From JBCCQL01 sp039414355 (GTDB lineage: Bacteria; Planctomycetota; Planctomycetia; Pirellulales; Lacipirellulaceae), in NCBI GenBank assembly GCA_039414355.1, contig JBCDJN010000001.1:1-64000 (forward strand): a stretch of 64,000 bases of DNA, written 5' to 3'. Shown piece by piece: positions 7,421 through 16,824 of this stretch. The position numbers were made by a program, and so were the translations under genes. The first letter of the stretch is position 1. The number at the start of each line of letters is the position of its first letter. The notes below the pieces were generated by a model that saw only the letters and a list, made by a program, of their open reading frames with translations, had not been told where the DNA came from and searched no databases.

Positions 7421-10400
7421 GTGACGGAGCGAGCCGAACCGGCGGCCGCGGCGGCCGAGACGCTGCAGCAGCTCGCCGGCCAACTGGTTGAGCGTGCCGA
7501 CTTCGCCCGGGTTGTCGAGAGCCTCGAAACGGGGCATAGCGGCACCCTGGGCGGCGTCTGGGGGGCTTCGCGCGCGCTGGTTGCGGCGTCGCTCGCGGAG
7601 CGGGCGCCCGGGCCGCTGGTGGTAGTCCTGCCGCACCTGGCCGACGTTGACCGCTTTCTGGCGGACCTGGGGCTCTTCCATCCGGCCGCCGGCCACGCCT
7701 TTCCCGCCTGGCAGACCGAGCGCGGCGAACGCGTGGTGCACGATGAGGTGTACGGCCAGCGGCTGCGGGTACTGAAGTCGCTCAGAGATTCCGCCATCGT
7801 TGGCGATCGTTCGCCGGTAATCGTCACCAGCATCCACGGCTTGCTGCAGCCGGCGCCGGCGCCCGACTCGCTCGGCGAGGCCACGCGGCGGATCGCGGTC
7901 GGGCAGTCGGTGGACGAAGAGGAGCTCGCCCGCTGGCTCACCGAGCGCGGCTGCCATCGCACGTCGGCGGTGGAGTTGCCGGGCGAGTTCGCCATCCGCG
8001 GCGGCATTGTCGATATCTTCGCGCCCGACGCGCTCAACCCGGCGCGCATCGAGCGCTTCGGCGACGAGGTCGAGTCGATCCGGCTGTTCGACGTCGCCAC
8101 GCAGCGCAGCGTCGGCGCCGCGGACGCCATCGACGTGACCATGCTAAACCCCACCGACGCGGACCGCGCGCACGTCACCAGCTACCTGCCGCCAGGGGCG
8201 TGGTTCTTGTTGGTCGAGCCGGCCGACTTGCAGGAAGAGGGGCGGTTCTACCTCGAGCGGTCGGAGCACCCGCGCGAGCTGCACAACGTCCGCACCACGC
8301 TGGCCGAGGTCTACAAGTTCCCGTCGGTCACCGCCGCCGGCGTGCCGAGCGGGTCGCTGGAAGAGACGGCGCACCTGGGCTTCGAGTCGGTCGAGCGGTT
8401 CAGCGGCGACGTGCAGAAGGTGCGGGGCGAACTGGAGTCGGTCGCTCAGGGGCAAGAGACGGTCATCGTCTGCCCGACCGCGGCGGAGATCGATCGGCTG
8501 AAGGAACTTTTCGGCGACGCACCAAATCTCGACTACACGGTCGGCCAGCTCAGCGAGGGCTTCCGCATCGTCGGCAGCCAGACCTTAGTGCTCAGCAGCG
8601 GCGAGCTCTTCAACCGGCGCGACGGCGTGCGGCAGTCGGCCCGGCTGGCGGCGGGGCGGGCGATTGATTCGTTCCTGGAGCTGCGCGAAGGCGACCTCGT
8701 GGTGCACGTCACACACGGCATCGGCCGGTTCCGCGGGCTGAAGCTCATCGAGAAGGAGGGCCGAGCCGAGGAGCACCTGGAGCTTGAGTACCACGGCGGC
8801 ACGCGGATCTTCGTGCCGTCGAGCCGCATCGAGCTGGTCCAGAAGTACGTCGGCGGCAAGCGATTGCGGGTGCCGCTGGCGCGGATCGGCGGGCAGAGCT
8901 GGGTCAAGCAGAAGAAGGCGGCCGAGCAGGCCGTCACCGACCTGGCCGCCGAGATGCTGGAGCTGCAGGCCAAGCGCGACGCGCGGCCCGGTATCCGCTT
9001 CCCCGACGATACCGACTGGCAGCGCGAGTTCGACGCGAGCTTCCCCTTCGACGAAACGCCCGACCAACTGACGGCGATCGGTGAGATCAAGCAGGACATG
9101 CAGAGCCCCCGTCCGATGGACCGGCTGCTGTGCGGCGACGTGGGTTTTGGGAAAACCGAGATGGCGATCCGCGCCGCGTTCAAGGTGGTGGACGCCGGCT
9201 ACCAGGTGGCGGTGCTCGCCCCCACCACCGTGCTGGCCGAGCAGCACCGCCGGACGTTCACCAAACGGATGGCGGAGTTCCCCTTCGCCATCGAGGCGGT
9301 CAGCCGGTTCATCACCGCCGGGCAGCAGAAGAAGATCCTCGAAGCGACCAAGGAGGGCGCCGTCGACATCTTGATCGGCACGCACCGGTTGGCGTCGCCG
9401 GACGTGGAGTTTCACAACCTAGGGCTGGTGATCATCGACGAGGAGCAACGCTTCGGCGTCGCCGTCAAAGAGCGGCTTAAGGCGATGCGGGCCATGGTGG
9501 ACGTGCTCACCATGACCGCCACGCCGATCCCGCGGACACTGCACCTGGCGCTGCTGGGTGCGCGGAGCATCTCGAACCTGGAGACCCCGCCACCCGCACG
9601 GCTGGCGGTGGAGACGCGGGTGACGCGGTTCAGCGACGAGATGATCCGCCACGCACTGCTGCGGGAATTGAACCGCGACGGGCAAGCGTACTTCGTTCAC
9701 AACCGCGTGCACGACATCGAGGCGGTGCGGCAGAAGCTCGAAGAGATTGTTCCCGAGGCCCGCATCGGCGTCGGCCACGGGCAGATGGCCGAGGGGCAGC
9801 TCGAGGAGGTGATGACGCGGTTCGTTCGGCACGAGTTCGACGTGCTGCTGGCGACCACCATCATCGAGTCCGGCCTGGACATCCCCAACGCCAACACGAT
9901 GTTCATCGACGGCGCTGATAAGTACGGGCTCGCCGACCTACACCAACTCCGCGGGCGGGTGGGGCGGGACCAGCGTCGCAGCTACTGCTACCTGCTGGTG
10001 GACGAGGACAAGCGGCTCTCGCCCGAGGCGGCCCGCCGGCTACGGGCGATTGAGGAGTTCAGCCAGCTGGGCGCCGGCTTCGCGCTCTCCATGCGTGACC
10101 TTGAGATCCGCGGCGCCGGCGCGCTCTTGGGCACGCAGCAGAGTGGGCACATCGCCACGGTGGGCTACGAGATGTACTGCTCGATGCTGGAGAACGCCGT
10201 CCGCCGGATGCGGCAGATGCCGCCGCGAGAAGTGGTGGACGTGGCAATCGACCTGCCGGTGCAGGCCCACCTGCCCAGCAGCTACGTGAGCGACCCCCGC
10301 GGCAAGATCGATCTCTATCGCCGCCTCGCCCGGCTGACGACCACCGAGCAGGTTGACGACTTCGGCGACGAACTACTCGACCGCTTCGGCCCCCGGCCCG

Positions 10401-10669
10401 AGGTCGTTGATCAGCTCCTAGAGCTAGCAAAGCTGCGCGTCTGGGCGTACCGGTGGGGTGTGAACACCATCCGCCGTGAGGACAACTTCTTGGTCTTTGG
10501 CTACACCGCCCGCGACCGCATCCGCCGGTTGGTGGCGGAGTCTGGCGGGGCTCTTCGGGTGGCCGACGGCGTGAGCGCCTACCTGCCGCTGGCGCCGGAA
10601 AACCGTTCTCCGGCGGACCTTCTGGAGCGGGCGAAAACGCTCTTGCGGCCGGCCGGCGCGGCCGCCTAG
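7421..10669 (+). CDS. mfd: transcription-repair coupling factor Mfd
   Basis: A 1082-residue cytoplasmic ATPase that removes RNA polymerase stalled at DNA lesions and recruits UvrA. The N-terminal third resembles the UvrB-like region. A CarD/RID-like polymerase-binding domain follows near residues 425-480 (GDLVVHVTHGIGRFRGL and GGTRIFVPSSRIELVQKYVG). The SF2 translocase has Walker A GDVGFGKTEMA (about 573), the DEEQ box (about 670), TATPIPRTLHLAL (about 700) and GLADLHQLRGRVGRD (about 840). The C-terminal TRCF domain is present. The start codon is GTG and the length is typical. Confidence 0.97.
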   Translation: MTERAEPAAAAAETLQQLAGQLVERADFARVVESLETGHSGTLGGVWGASRALVAASLAERAPGPLVVVLPHLADVDRFLADLGLFHPAAGHAFPAWQTERGERVVHDEVYGQRLRVLKSLRDSAIVGDRSPVIVTSIHGLLQPAPAPDSLGEATRRIAVGQSVDEEELARWLTERGCHRTSAVELPGEFAIRGGIVDIFAPDALNPARIERFGDEVESIRLFDVATQRSVGAADAIDVTMLNPTDADRAHVTSYLPPGAWFLLVEPADLQEEGRFYLERSEHPRELHNVRTTLAEVYKFPSVTAAGVPSGSLEETAHLGFESVERFSGDVQKVRGELESVAQGQETVIVCPTAAEIDRLKELFGDAPNLDYTVGQLSEGFRIVGSQTLVLSSGELFNRRDGVRQSARLAAGRAIDSFLELREGDLVVHVTHGIGRFRGLKLIEKEGRAEEHLELEYHGGTRIFVPSSRIELVQKYVGGKRLRVPLARIGGQSWVKQKKAAEQAVTDLAAEMLELQAKRDARPGIRFPDDTDWQREFDASFPFDETPDQLTAIGEIKQDMQSPRPMDRLLCGDVGFGKTEMAIRAAFKVVDAGYQVAVLAPTTVLAEQHRRTFTKRMAEFPFAIEAVSRFITAGQQKKILEATKEGAVDILIGTHRLASPDVEFHNLGLVIIDEEQRFGVAVKERLKAMRAMVDVLTMTATPIPRTLHLALLGARSISNLETPPPARLAVETRVTRFSDEMIRHALLRELNRDGQAYFVHNRVHDIEAVRQKLEEIVPEARIGVGHGQMAEGQLEEVMTRFVRHEFDVLLATTIIESGLDIPNANTMFIDGADKYGLADLHQLRGRVGRDQRRSYCYLLVDEDKRLSPEAARRLRAIEEFSQLGAGFALSMRDLEIRGAGALLGTQQSGHIATVGYEMYCSMLENAVRRMRQMPPREVVDVAIDLPVQAHLPSSYVSDPRGKIDLYRRLARLTTTEQVDDFGDELLDRFGPRPEVVDQLLELAKLRVWAYRWGVNTIRREDNFLVFGYTARDRIRRLVAESGGALRVADGVSAYLPLAPENRSPADLLERAKTLLRPAGAAA

Positions 10670-10781
10670 TATCCCGCCGCCAATTTGTCCGTGGCTGGCA
10701 GCACGCCGCTCGTTCTTCGGGTTGCGGCGCCGATGATTCGCGACGGACAACGGACCACCACCAACGGACCGGCCGCCCGTG

Positions 10782-11969
10782 ATGCGTTTGCTTTCCCTCA
10801 TCGCAGTTCTAGTGCTGCTGGCTGGCGACGCGGCTGCGCAGCCGGCGCCCGGCGCCACGTTCAACATCCCGGGCCTGACCCGACAGAGCGACTCGATCGA
10901 GCCCGGCGAGGTCCGCGTGCCCGGCCTCACCGGCCCCGGCATTGACGATGTAAAACCGGTGGACGACTGCGAGGTGATCGCCCGCGTTAACGGTCAAGTC
11001 GTTACCGCCTGCGAAGTGCTTTGGCAGGTCAACCTGATGCTCGAAGGTCAGCTCGATCGCATCCCGCCGGAGCACCGCTCGAAGGTTCGCAATCAGCTCA
11101 TGCGACAGCACCTGATGGGCATGCTCGATATGAAGATGCTGTACGGCGACTTCCGGCGCAAGGCGCCGCAAGCGGACATCAAGGCGATTCAGGAGAGCCT
11201 CGCCGAGAAGTTTGACGAGGAAGAAATCCCCAAGCTGATGAAGGAAGTGGGCGTCAAGCAAGAGCGTAAGCTGCCGGCCCGGTTGGCGGAACTCGGCACC
11301 TCGCTCCGCGACCGCCGGCTCGACTTCTACCAGACGATGATCGCCCGCGGCTGGATGCAGGAGCAAGCCACCTTCCCGCGCGAGGTCACTTACGACGAGC
11401 TTGTTTCGTACTACCAAGAGCACTCGGCGGACTACGAGTACCCCACGCGGGCCCGCTGGGAAGAGTTGGTGGTGATGTTCAGCCGGCACAAGACGAAGGC
11501 CAAGGCGTACGCCAAGCTGGCCGCCCTGGGGAACCGCGCGTACCAGGCGGCGGTGGCTTTGCCCGACAAGAACGATCCTGCGTTTGGCGACTTGGCAAAG
11601 CAGGAGTCCGAAGGTTTCAACGCCGACGAAGGCGGGCTTTACGAATGGACCACCCAAGGCGCCCTGGCGGCCGAGAGGATCGACCAAGCCATCTTCTCAC
11701 TGCCCGTGGGCGAGATGAGCCCCATTCTTGAGAGCAACCTCGGCTTCCACATCGTCCGCGTGGTCGAACGCCAGCAGGCCGGCCGCAAGCCCTTTACCGA
11801 TGTGCAGAGCGAGATCCGCCAGAGGATCCTCGACGCCCGCGGCAAAGAAGCCTTCTCCGCCAAGCTGGCAGCCCTTCGGGCCGAAGCCCAGATCTGGACC
11901 AAGTGGGACGGCTACGTCTCACGCAACGGGCTCTCCTCCACCCGCTCCCCAGGCGGCAGCCGCCGCTAG
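10782..11969 (+). CDS. secreted parvulin-type peptidyl-prolyl cis-trans isomerase (SurA/PpiC-like)
   Basis: A 395-residue protein with a signal peptide (RLLSLIAVLVLLAGDAAAQ). A SurA_N-like helical region spans about residues 65-220 (CEVIARVNGQVVTACEVLW). A parvulin domain covers about 225-340: RARWEELVVMF, GDLAKQESEGFNADEGGLY, AIFSLPVGEMSPILESNLGFHIVRV. It should catalyse prolyl isomerisation and chaperone exported proteins in the periplasm. ATG at 10782 is preceded directly by an in-frame GTG at 10779; either could be used. A hairpin lies about 75 bp downstream. Confidence 0.9.
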   Translation: MRLLSLIAVLVLLAGDAAAQPAPGATFNIPGLTRQSDSIEPGEVRVPGLTGPGIDDVKPVDDCEVIARVNGQVVTACEVLWQVNLMLEGQLDRIPPEHRSKVRNQLMRQHLMGMLDMKMLYGDFRRKAPQADIKAIQESLAEKFDEEEIPKLMKEVGVKQERKLPARLAELGTSLRDRRLDFYQTMIARGWMQEQATFPREVTYDELVSYYQEHSADYEYPTRARWEELVVMFSRHKTKAKAYAKLAALGNRAYQAAVALPDKNDPAFGDLAKQESEGFNADEGGLYEWTTQGALAAERIDQAIFSLPVGEMSPILESNLGFHIVRVVERQQAGRKPFTDVQSEIRQRILDARGKEAFSAKLAALRAEAQIWTKWDGYVSRNGLSSTRSPGGSRR

Positions 11970-12045
11970 GGCCACGATCGCGGACCTCCGGTCGAAAGCG
12001 TGTTCGCACAAACACGCGCCAATCGACTGATGAGCCTGCCGGCTA

Positions 12046-12065
12046 AGACGCTGGCAAGAGCGTCT
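12046..12065 (+). terminator. possible terminator after the PPIase gene
   Basis: A 7-bp perfect stem (AGACGCT at 12046-12052, AGCGTCT at 12059-12065) with a 6-base loop, followed by GAAACTCTTT. The stem is short and the T-tract weak. Between 11970 and 12165 I see nothing else. Confidence 0.35.
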
Positions 12066-12165
12066 GAAACTCTTTGCTGGAAGAGCCTTGCGGCGAAGCC
12101 CCCTCCTCGACCGCGGCGCGACCGCTCTAGGCCGCGGCACATCGGACCTTATTCCCCCAACCCCA

Positions 12166-12198
12166 ATTGTTGACAATCTTCAACATGCCGCGCACAAT
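12166..12198 (+). promoter_or_regulatory. promoter overlapped by a TTGTNNACAA dyad (candidate GntR operator)
   Basis: TTGACA at 12170-12175 and CACAAT at 12193-12198 are 17 bp apart, a good sigma70-type pair. The dyad ATTGTTGACAAT at 12166-12177 covers the -35 box, so a bound repressor would block RNA polymerase. The same core, TTGTNNACAA, is upstream of the GntR gene at 25.2 kb. It lies about 110 bp before the PEP-CTERM gene and could also serve the sulfatase, ferredoxin and P450 genes beyond it. Regulator binding is inferred. Confidence 0.55.
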
Positions 12199-12285
12199 AG
12201 ACGCGTCGGGTCGGACCCTGCGCGGTCGGGCCAAGCCTCTTCGTGAGCTCATCACACCACTGATTCCAGACTAGGGAGCGTCCCA

Positions 12286-12996
12286 ATGAGATTCACCACC
12301 TTGGCTACCGCCGCCTTGGCGGTCGCCTGCTGCGTGTCCGCGTCGCACGCAGCCGAAGTCACGATTACCAGCCTCGATGTTCGCGGGACCGGCATCTTTG
12401 GTCATCCCGATGTCTCGGGAGTCACCATCAACGGCGTTGCTCCGCCGAACAACGTGACCGCTGATCCGCTCAACATCACCCTGACGTACTCCAACCTCGA
12501 TCTCGACGGGGACTCCACCGCGAATGACTCGGTGACCTTCACGCTCACAGCCGCCGGCGGCGGCGCGAACCAGAGGGCTTGGGGGCAAGGCATCGACACC
12601 GGTTTCGGCAATCTGAACGACGTTACCGTCAGCGTGACCAACGTTTCGGGTACGACGACCGACTCAGGGAACCCCATTCTCTTCGACGGCTTCACGGGCG
12701 CCGACATCGGCGTTGGCGGCAACGGCGACCTCGACCGGAGCGCCGAGATCAACGGCCAAGCGGTGTCGATCTCCTCGGCCAATACCAACGCCTTTCAGTT
12801 CTTGACCGCAGGCGTCGACTTCGCCCCAACGCCGACCGTGCTGTTTGATAACTCGGGTGGCACGTTTGGCAGTGTCGTCGCGCGGACTTACGATCTGCAG
12901 TTCAGCGCGATCCCCGAGCCGAGCGCCGCGCTGCTGCTTGGTCTCGCAGTCTCAGGCGTCGTGGCTCGCCGACGGTCGCTGGCCGCGACGCGCTAG
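12286..12996 (+). CDS. secreted PEP-CTERM anchored protein
   Basis: A 236-residue protein with a signal peptide (TLATAALAVACCVSASHA). The C-terminal sorting tag is clear: the PEP motif (IPEPSAALL), a hydrophobic helix (LLGLAVSGVVA) and RRR. An exosortase-type system should process and sort it to the cell surface. The body (about residues 23-205) is beta-rich, with many T, N, D and G and no recognised catalytic domain. AGGGAG precedes the ATG. The operator-like promoter upstream links it to the agar locus, so a surface polysaccharide-binding role is conceivable but unproven. Confidence 0.85.
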   Translation: MRFTTLATAALAVACCVSASHAAEVTITSLDVRGTGIFGHPDVSGVTINGVAPPNNVTADPLNITLTYSNLDLDGDSTANDSVTFTLTAAGGGANQRAWGQGIDTGFGNLNDVTVSVTNVSGTTTDSGNPILFDGFTGADIGVGGNGDLDRSAEINGQAVSISSANTNAFQFLTAGVDFAPTPTVLFDNSGGTFGSVVARTYDLQFSAIPEPSAALLLGLAVSGVVARRRSLAATR

Positions 12997-13040
12997 TCGC
13001 TGAGCAGGTCCCAAACCGCAACGATGGAACGACGCAACAA

Positions 13041-13075
13041 GAGCCGGCTCGCCTCGGTTGCTGGCGAGCCGGCTC
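13041..13075 (+). terminator. hairpin terminator or attenuator after the PEP-CTERM gene
   Basis: A perfect 13-bp inverted repeat (13041-13053 and 13063-13075) with a 9-base loop. No U-tract follows, so it may terminate only partly or stabilise the 3' end of the PEP-CTERM mRNA. A comparable hairpin follows the other PEP-CTERM gene at 47372-47412. Confidence 0.6.
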
Positions 13076-13192
13076 GGTTAGCGTGACCGTCGCCTGCCTG
13101 GACACCTAGGGGCATCTTCGTTGAACCAGCTGACGCACGGCGCCGGTGTCTCAGGCCAAGTCGTCCGGCCGAGTGCCCGGGTAGGCGTAGGG

Positions 13193-15073
13193 ATGTGGAC
13201 GGTGCTGCTCTTGGCCCTTCTGCTTCTGGCCGCGCCTGTCGCCGCGACACAGCCCAACATCCTCTGGATCGTCACCGACGATCACCGCGCCGACTCAATT
13301 CAGGCGTACAACCGCGCTACCACGGGGCGGAGCGAAAGCCGGCTCGGCTACGTCTCGTCCCCGTGCATCGACGCGCTCGCAAGCGAAGGGGTGCTGTTCA
13401 CCCACGCCTTCTGCAACTCTCCCGCCTGCGGCCCTTCTCGGGCGTCGATGATCACCGGGCGCTACCCCTTCCGCAACGGAAAGTACGGATGGGAGCAAAC
13501 GCACCAGACCGCGGACTTCGTGAGACCGACGATACCGCAGGTGTTGCGTGCCGCCGGGTACCACACCGCAATCATCGGCAAGCGACACCTAGGCGTCACC
13601 CCGCGGAGCGACAGCCGACGCGGCGCACGCACGCTGTTTGACTTTGAGATCGACTTCGCCCGCGACCTTGAACGCAACGGGATCGGCGACCTCGTCTCAA
13701 CGGGCGCCTACGGCCTGGTCGACGCCATCCTCCTGCGAAAGGACGCCACCGAAACGGTCCACTATCCGGACGGCCGCAGCAAGAAGTACGCGATCAGCCG
13801 AGCTGATCGCCCCCTCACCCCAGCCGAAGAGAGCGCGAAACGCTCGGTCGAAGCGGAGTTTGACATCCTCCGCGCGTACACACGCGTGAACAAAGGCCTG
13901 ATCCTCGGCGGCGCCAACCCGAAACCAGCCGGCGAGACGATCGACGCCTTCATCGTGCAGGAGTTCAAGAACCACCTCCAGAACCGAGGTCGGCCGTACA
14001 AGACGCTCTGGGGAGCCGAGGTCAGGGGGGCAGACGACGATAAGCCCTTGTTCATCGACCTGGGATTCCATCTGCCGCACACGCCCGTCCTTCCGCCGCG
14101 TGAGTTTCGTGAGCAGTTCGAAACGCGTCACTATGAGTTGCCGGAGTTCGAGACCGATGAACTGGAGGCGTTGCCAGATCAACTCGTCGAGGTCTTTCGG
14201 GAAGCGAAGACCGATCGCTTGAAGCGACAAGAGAAGCTACAGGCGGTCAGAGACTATTACGCCTTCGCCGCCTACGGCGACGCGCTGATTGGCGAGGCCG
14301 TGGAAGCCTTTAAGGCGTTCTGTCGTGAAAGCAACCGTGACTACCTGATCGTTATCACTGTTGGAGACCACGGGTGGCATCTCGGCGAGCAGGGGATCAT
14401 GGCCAAGTTTGGGCCGTGGAAGCAGTCGGTCTCCGGTGCGGCGATCGTTGTCTCGTCGGACCCCCAGCAGTTCCCGCCCGGCAGGGTATTCGACGGATTG
14501 GTGGAGTATGTCGACTTCGCTCCCACGATCGCCGCGGCCGCAGGAATCGACCTTTCCAGCCCAGAGTTCGGGCATTTAGACGGATGCGACTTGGCTCAGG
14601 TGCTGGCTGATCCCGCCGTCGGTCGCGAGTACATCCTCGGCGAGATGAACCTGGTGTGCGGGCACCGGGCTTATCTCCGCACGACCGACTTTGCATTCTC
14701 AATGCGAACGCGTGATCGGCGGACCGTGGGGCGTGCGCCTCTTCTGAACGACGATGTCCGCTGGGCGCTCACCTGCAAGCCGCGCGACGCCGACATGGCG
14801 CTGTACGACCTCCGCGTCGACCCACTCGAACGCCGAAACATCGCCTACACGCTTGAGTACCACGAGCTGGCGTTGTGGTTCCGAGACAAGCTCGGCAACA
14901 TCGTCCTTGGCGATGGTCGCGTGGAGTGCGATTGGTCCAAGCCCAACAGCTACAGCCTTAGCAACTTCGCGGGCGGGGCCGACGACAAACGCATCGATCT
15001 CCCCGCCGGCATCGTCCCTGCAATTGAGCAATGGGGACAGCTCTCCTCGCCGCCGGGCATCGGCGCGCTGTAG
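13193..15073 (+). CDS. secreted S1-family sulfatase
   Basis: A 626-residue secreted sulfatase. The signal peptide (TVLLLALLLLAAPVAA) is followed by the metal-binding NILWIVTDDHR. The formylglycine site is CGPSR (Cys79 from this start) within CGPSRASMITGRYP, so it needs FGE-type activation. GKRHLG and GDHGWHLGEQGIMAKFG supply further S1 active-site residues. It is close in sequence to the sulfatase at 50821-52695 (shared NRAT-GRS and CNS-ACxPSRASMITG). The likely substrate is sulfate on a red-algal galactan, judged from context. ATG at 13193 was preferred to an upstream TTG at 13121 because it gives a clean signal peptide. Confidence 0.9.
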   Translation: MWTVLLLALLLLAAPVAATQPNILWIVTDDHRADSIQAYNRATTGRSESRLGYVSSPCIDALASEGVLFTHAFCNSPACGPSRASMITGRYPFRNGKYGWEQTHQTADFVRPTIPQVLRAAGYHTAIIGKRHLGVTPRSDSRRGARTLFDFEIDFARDLERNGIGDLVSTGAYGLVDAILLRKDATETVHYPDGRSKKYAISRADRPLTPAEESAKRSVEAEFDILRAYTRVNKGLILGGANPKPAGETIDAFIVQEFKNHLQNRGRPYKTLWGAEVRGADDDKPLFIDLGFHLPHTPVLPPREFREQFETRHYELPEFETDELEALPDQLVEVFREAKTDRLKRQEKLQAVRDYYAFAAYGDALIGEAVEAFKAFCRESNRDYLIVITVGDHGWHLGEQGIMAKFGPWKQSVSGAAIVVSSDPQQFPPGRVFDGLVEYVDFAPTIAAAAGIDLSSPEFGHLDGCDLAQVLADPAVGREYILGEMNLVCGHRAYLRTTDFAFSMRTRDRRTVGRAPLLNDDVRWALTCKPRDADMALYDLRVDPLERRNIAYTLEYHELALWFRDKLGNIVLGDGRVECDWSKPNSYSLSNFAGGADDKRIDLPAGIVPAIEQWGQLSSPPGIGAL

Positions 15074-15300
15074 CAGTCCGGCTCGCGCGTGCAAATCATC
15101 AAGCGATTCTCGAACCGACGACCGCCTGGCGCCATTTGGAATCGGCAGGCGAGATCGTATGGCAACTGCTCGAACAACGGACAGCGTCTTGCTCGGTCAA
15201 GACCGGCGTGCCACGTCGCGTTAGAATTAGACGCGTGTCAGCGGGCCGATCGATTCACTACTTTCCACATGAACACAGTTACCCACGCCGGAAGCTACCG

Positions 15301-15609
15301 ATGCCGCAAGTAACTTACATTACCCCCGATGGCGAACAGGTGACCGTCGAGGCTCGGCGGGGTGACCTTATGACGCTCGCCGTGAAGCACGGCGTAGCCG
15401 GGATCGAAGGCAACTGTGGCGGAGTCTGCGCCTGTGGGACATGCCATGTGCAAGTCGACGAGTCATGGTTCGAGAAAGCCGGACCGGCCAGCGACGACGA
15501 GCTCGGCGTGCTCGAGTTCGAAGACAGCGCGGGGCCCACGAGCAGGCTCAGCTGCCAGATCAAGCTCACCGCCGAGCTGGACGGGATCGTCGTCCGCGTT
15601 GTTGGGTAG
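15301..15609 (+). CDS. adrenodoxin-type [2Fe-2S] ferredoxin
   Basis: A 102-residue cytoplasmic electron carrier. The four cluster ligands are Cys39, Cys45, Cys48 (in GNCGGVCACGTCHV) and Cys85 (LSCQIK), the C-x5-C-x2-C...C pattern of vertebrate-type ferredoxins that feed class I P450s. It begins PQVTYITPDGEQVTVEA, the usual beta-grasp opening. The P450 gene starts 62 bp later on the same strand, so this protein is almost certainly its direct electron donor. No ferredoxin reductase gene is present in the window. Confidence 0.95.
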   Translation: MPQVTYITPDGEQVTVEARRGDLMTLAVKHGVAGIEGNCGGVCACGTCHVQVDESWFEKAGPASDDELGVLEFEDSAGPTSRLSCQIKLTAELDGIVVRVVG

Positions 15610-15671
15610 CAACAGCGATTGCATCAAGCGTTCGACCGCCCATCCGATTGACGGAATGCGGAGTCAGAAGC

Positions 15672-16817
15672 ATGGCCGACCAGAGAGACCCCTTCTCCGA
15701 CGACCGCGAGCAGAGCGGCGTCAAGACCGTAGCCGCGGAAGGCACGGAGGTGCCGCTGCTGCTTCGATTGAGAGACGTCAAGAAGACTTGCAAAGACACA
15801 AAGAACTTCAGCAACGACAACCCGCTAATGATCGTCTTGCACTCGGAGGCGAATTCCCGATCGGTCCGGCAGCTCCCAATCGAGACCGACCCGCCCGACC
15901 ATACCGAGTACCGCGCGCTCGTGGAGCCGATCTTCCGGAAGCCCAAGGACGCGGCTTACCAAGCCGGGATCCGCGACCTTGTTCGCCGACTTGTGGATGA
16001 CTCGATCGACCTAAAGGAAGTCGAGGTCGTTCGCGGATTCGCCCTCCCGCTTCAATCGCGAGCGTTGGCGAGGCTGCTGGGTGTGGCGGACGCGGAGGCG
16101 GAAGAGTGGATCTCATGGGGTATCCATGTCTTCCGCGATCAACAGCTCGGCCCGAAGGGCTCTGAGCTCGACCAGTACATCTTGGCGAAGCTGGAAGCGA
16201 CGGCAGGCTCGGACGCAGACGACTTCTTTAGCGTCCTTAACCGACTTGAGTTCCGTGGTCGCGAGCTCACCCTTGAGGAAAAACACGGCTTCGCCAACAT
16301 GGCGTTCGCCGGCGGGCGGGACACCGTCATCCACACCGTGAGCAGCATCGTTGTGCACCTCGCGGAGCAGCAAGACGCTTTGAGCTTCTTGCGGGACGAC
16401 GAGGGCCGGATCAACACCGCGGCCGAAGAGTACGTACGGTTTGTCAGCCCGCTAACCGTAATCTCGAGGACCTGCCCCCACCAAACCGATATACACGGCG
16501 TCACTGTCGAGGCGGGCGAAAGAGTTGGCCTCTGCTGGCCGTCGGCCAACCGAGACGCCACGGTGTTCAAGAGCCCCGACAGCGTCGTCCTCAACCGTTC
16601 GCCCAACCCGCACGTTGGCTACGGCTTTGGCGTGCACAACTGCTTAGGGCAGCACCAAGCGCGGGCCATCATCCGCTCGCTGCTCTCTGAGCTGTGCGAT
16701 CGACTTGAACGAGTGGAGCTGCTTGAAGCGATCCCCGAGCTAGAGCACGAATCGTCGTACACCCGCCAGGTAGGCTACAAGCTTGCCCGGGTCCGGTTCC
16801 ACGCGCGTCAACCGTAG
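15672..16817 (+). CDS. cytochrome P450, candidate 6-O-methyl-galactose demethylase
   Basis: A 381-residue soluble bacterial P450. The I-helix has AGGRDT (about 213-218), the K-helix ExxR is Glu253-Arg256 (EEYVR), and the heme loop is GYGFGVHNCLGQ with the thiolate ligand Cys324. It lies directly after a [2Fe-2S] ferredoxin gene and among sulfatase and agarase genes. In marine agar and porphyran degraders, P450-ferredoxin pairs oxidatively demethylate 6-O-methyl-D-galactose to galactose and formaldehyde; that role is inferred here from context, not from substrate residues. The ATG at 15672 gives the usual N-terminus. The stop lies 7 bp from the convergent sulfatase. Confidence 0.92.
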   Translation: MADQRDPFSDDREQSGVKTVAAEGTEVPLLLRLRDVKKTCKDTKNFSNDNPLMIVLHSEANSRSVRQLPIETDPPDHTEYRALVEPIFRKPKDAAYQAGIRDLVRRLVDDSIDLKEVEVVRGFALPLQSRALARLLGVADAEAEEWISWGIHVFRDQQLGPKGSELDQYILAKLEATAGSDADDFFSVLNRLEFRGRELTLEEKHGFANMAFAGGRDTVIHTVSSIVVHLAEQQDALSFLRDDEGRINTAAEEYVRFVSPLTVISRTCPHQTDIHGVTVEAGERVGLCWPSANRDATVFKSPDSVVLNRSPNPHVGYGFGVHNCLGQHQARAIIRSLLSELCDRLERVELLEAIPELEHESSYTRQVGYKLARVRFHARQP

Positions 16818-16824
16818 CTGATGC

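Noticed and set aside
7363..9415. Long minus-strand frames inside mfd
   Set aside because: Mfd motifs are complete on the plus strand, and the antisense frames are low-complexity.
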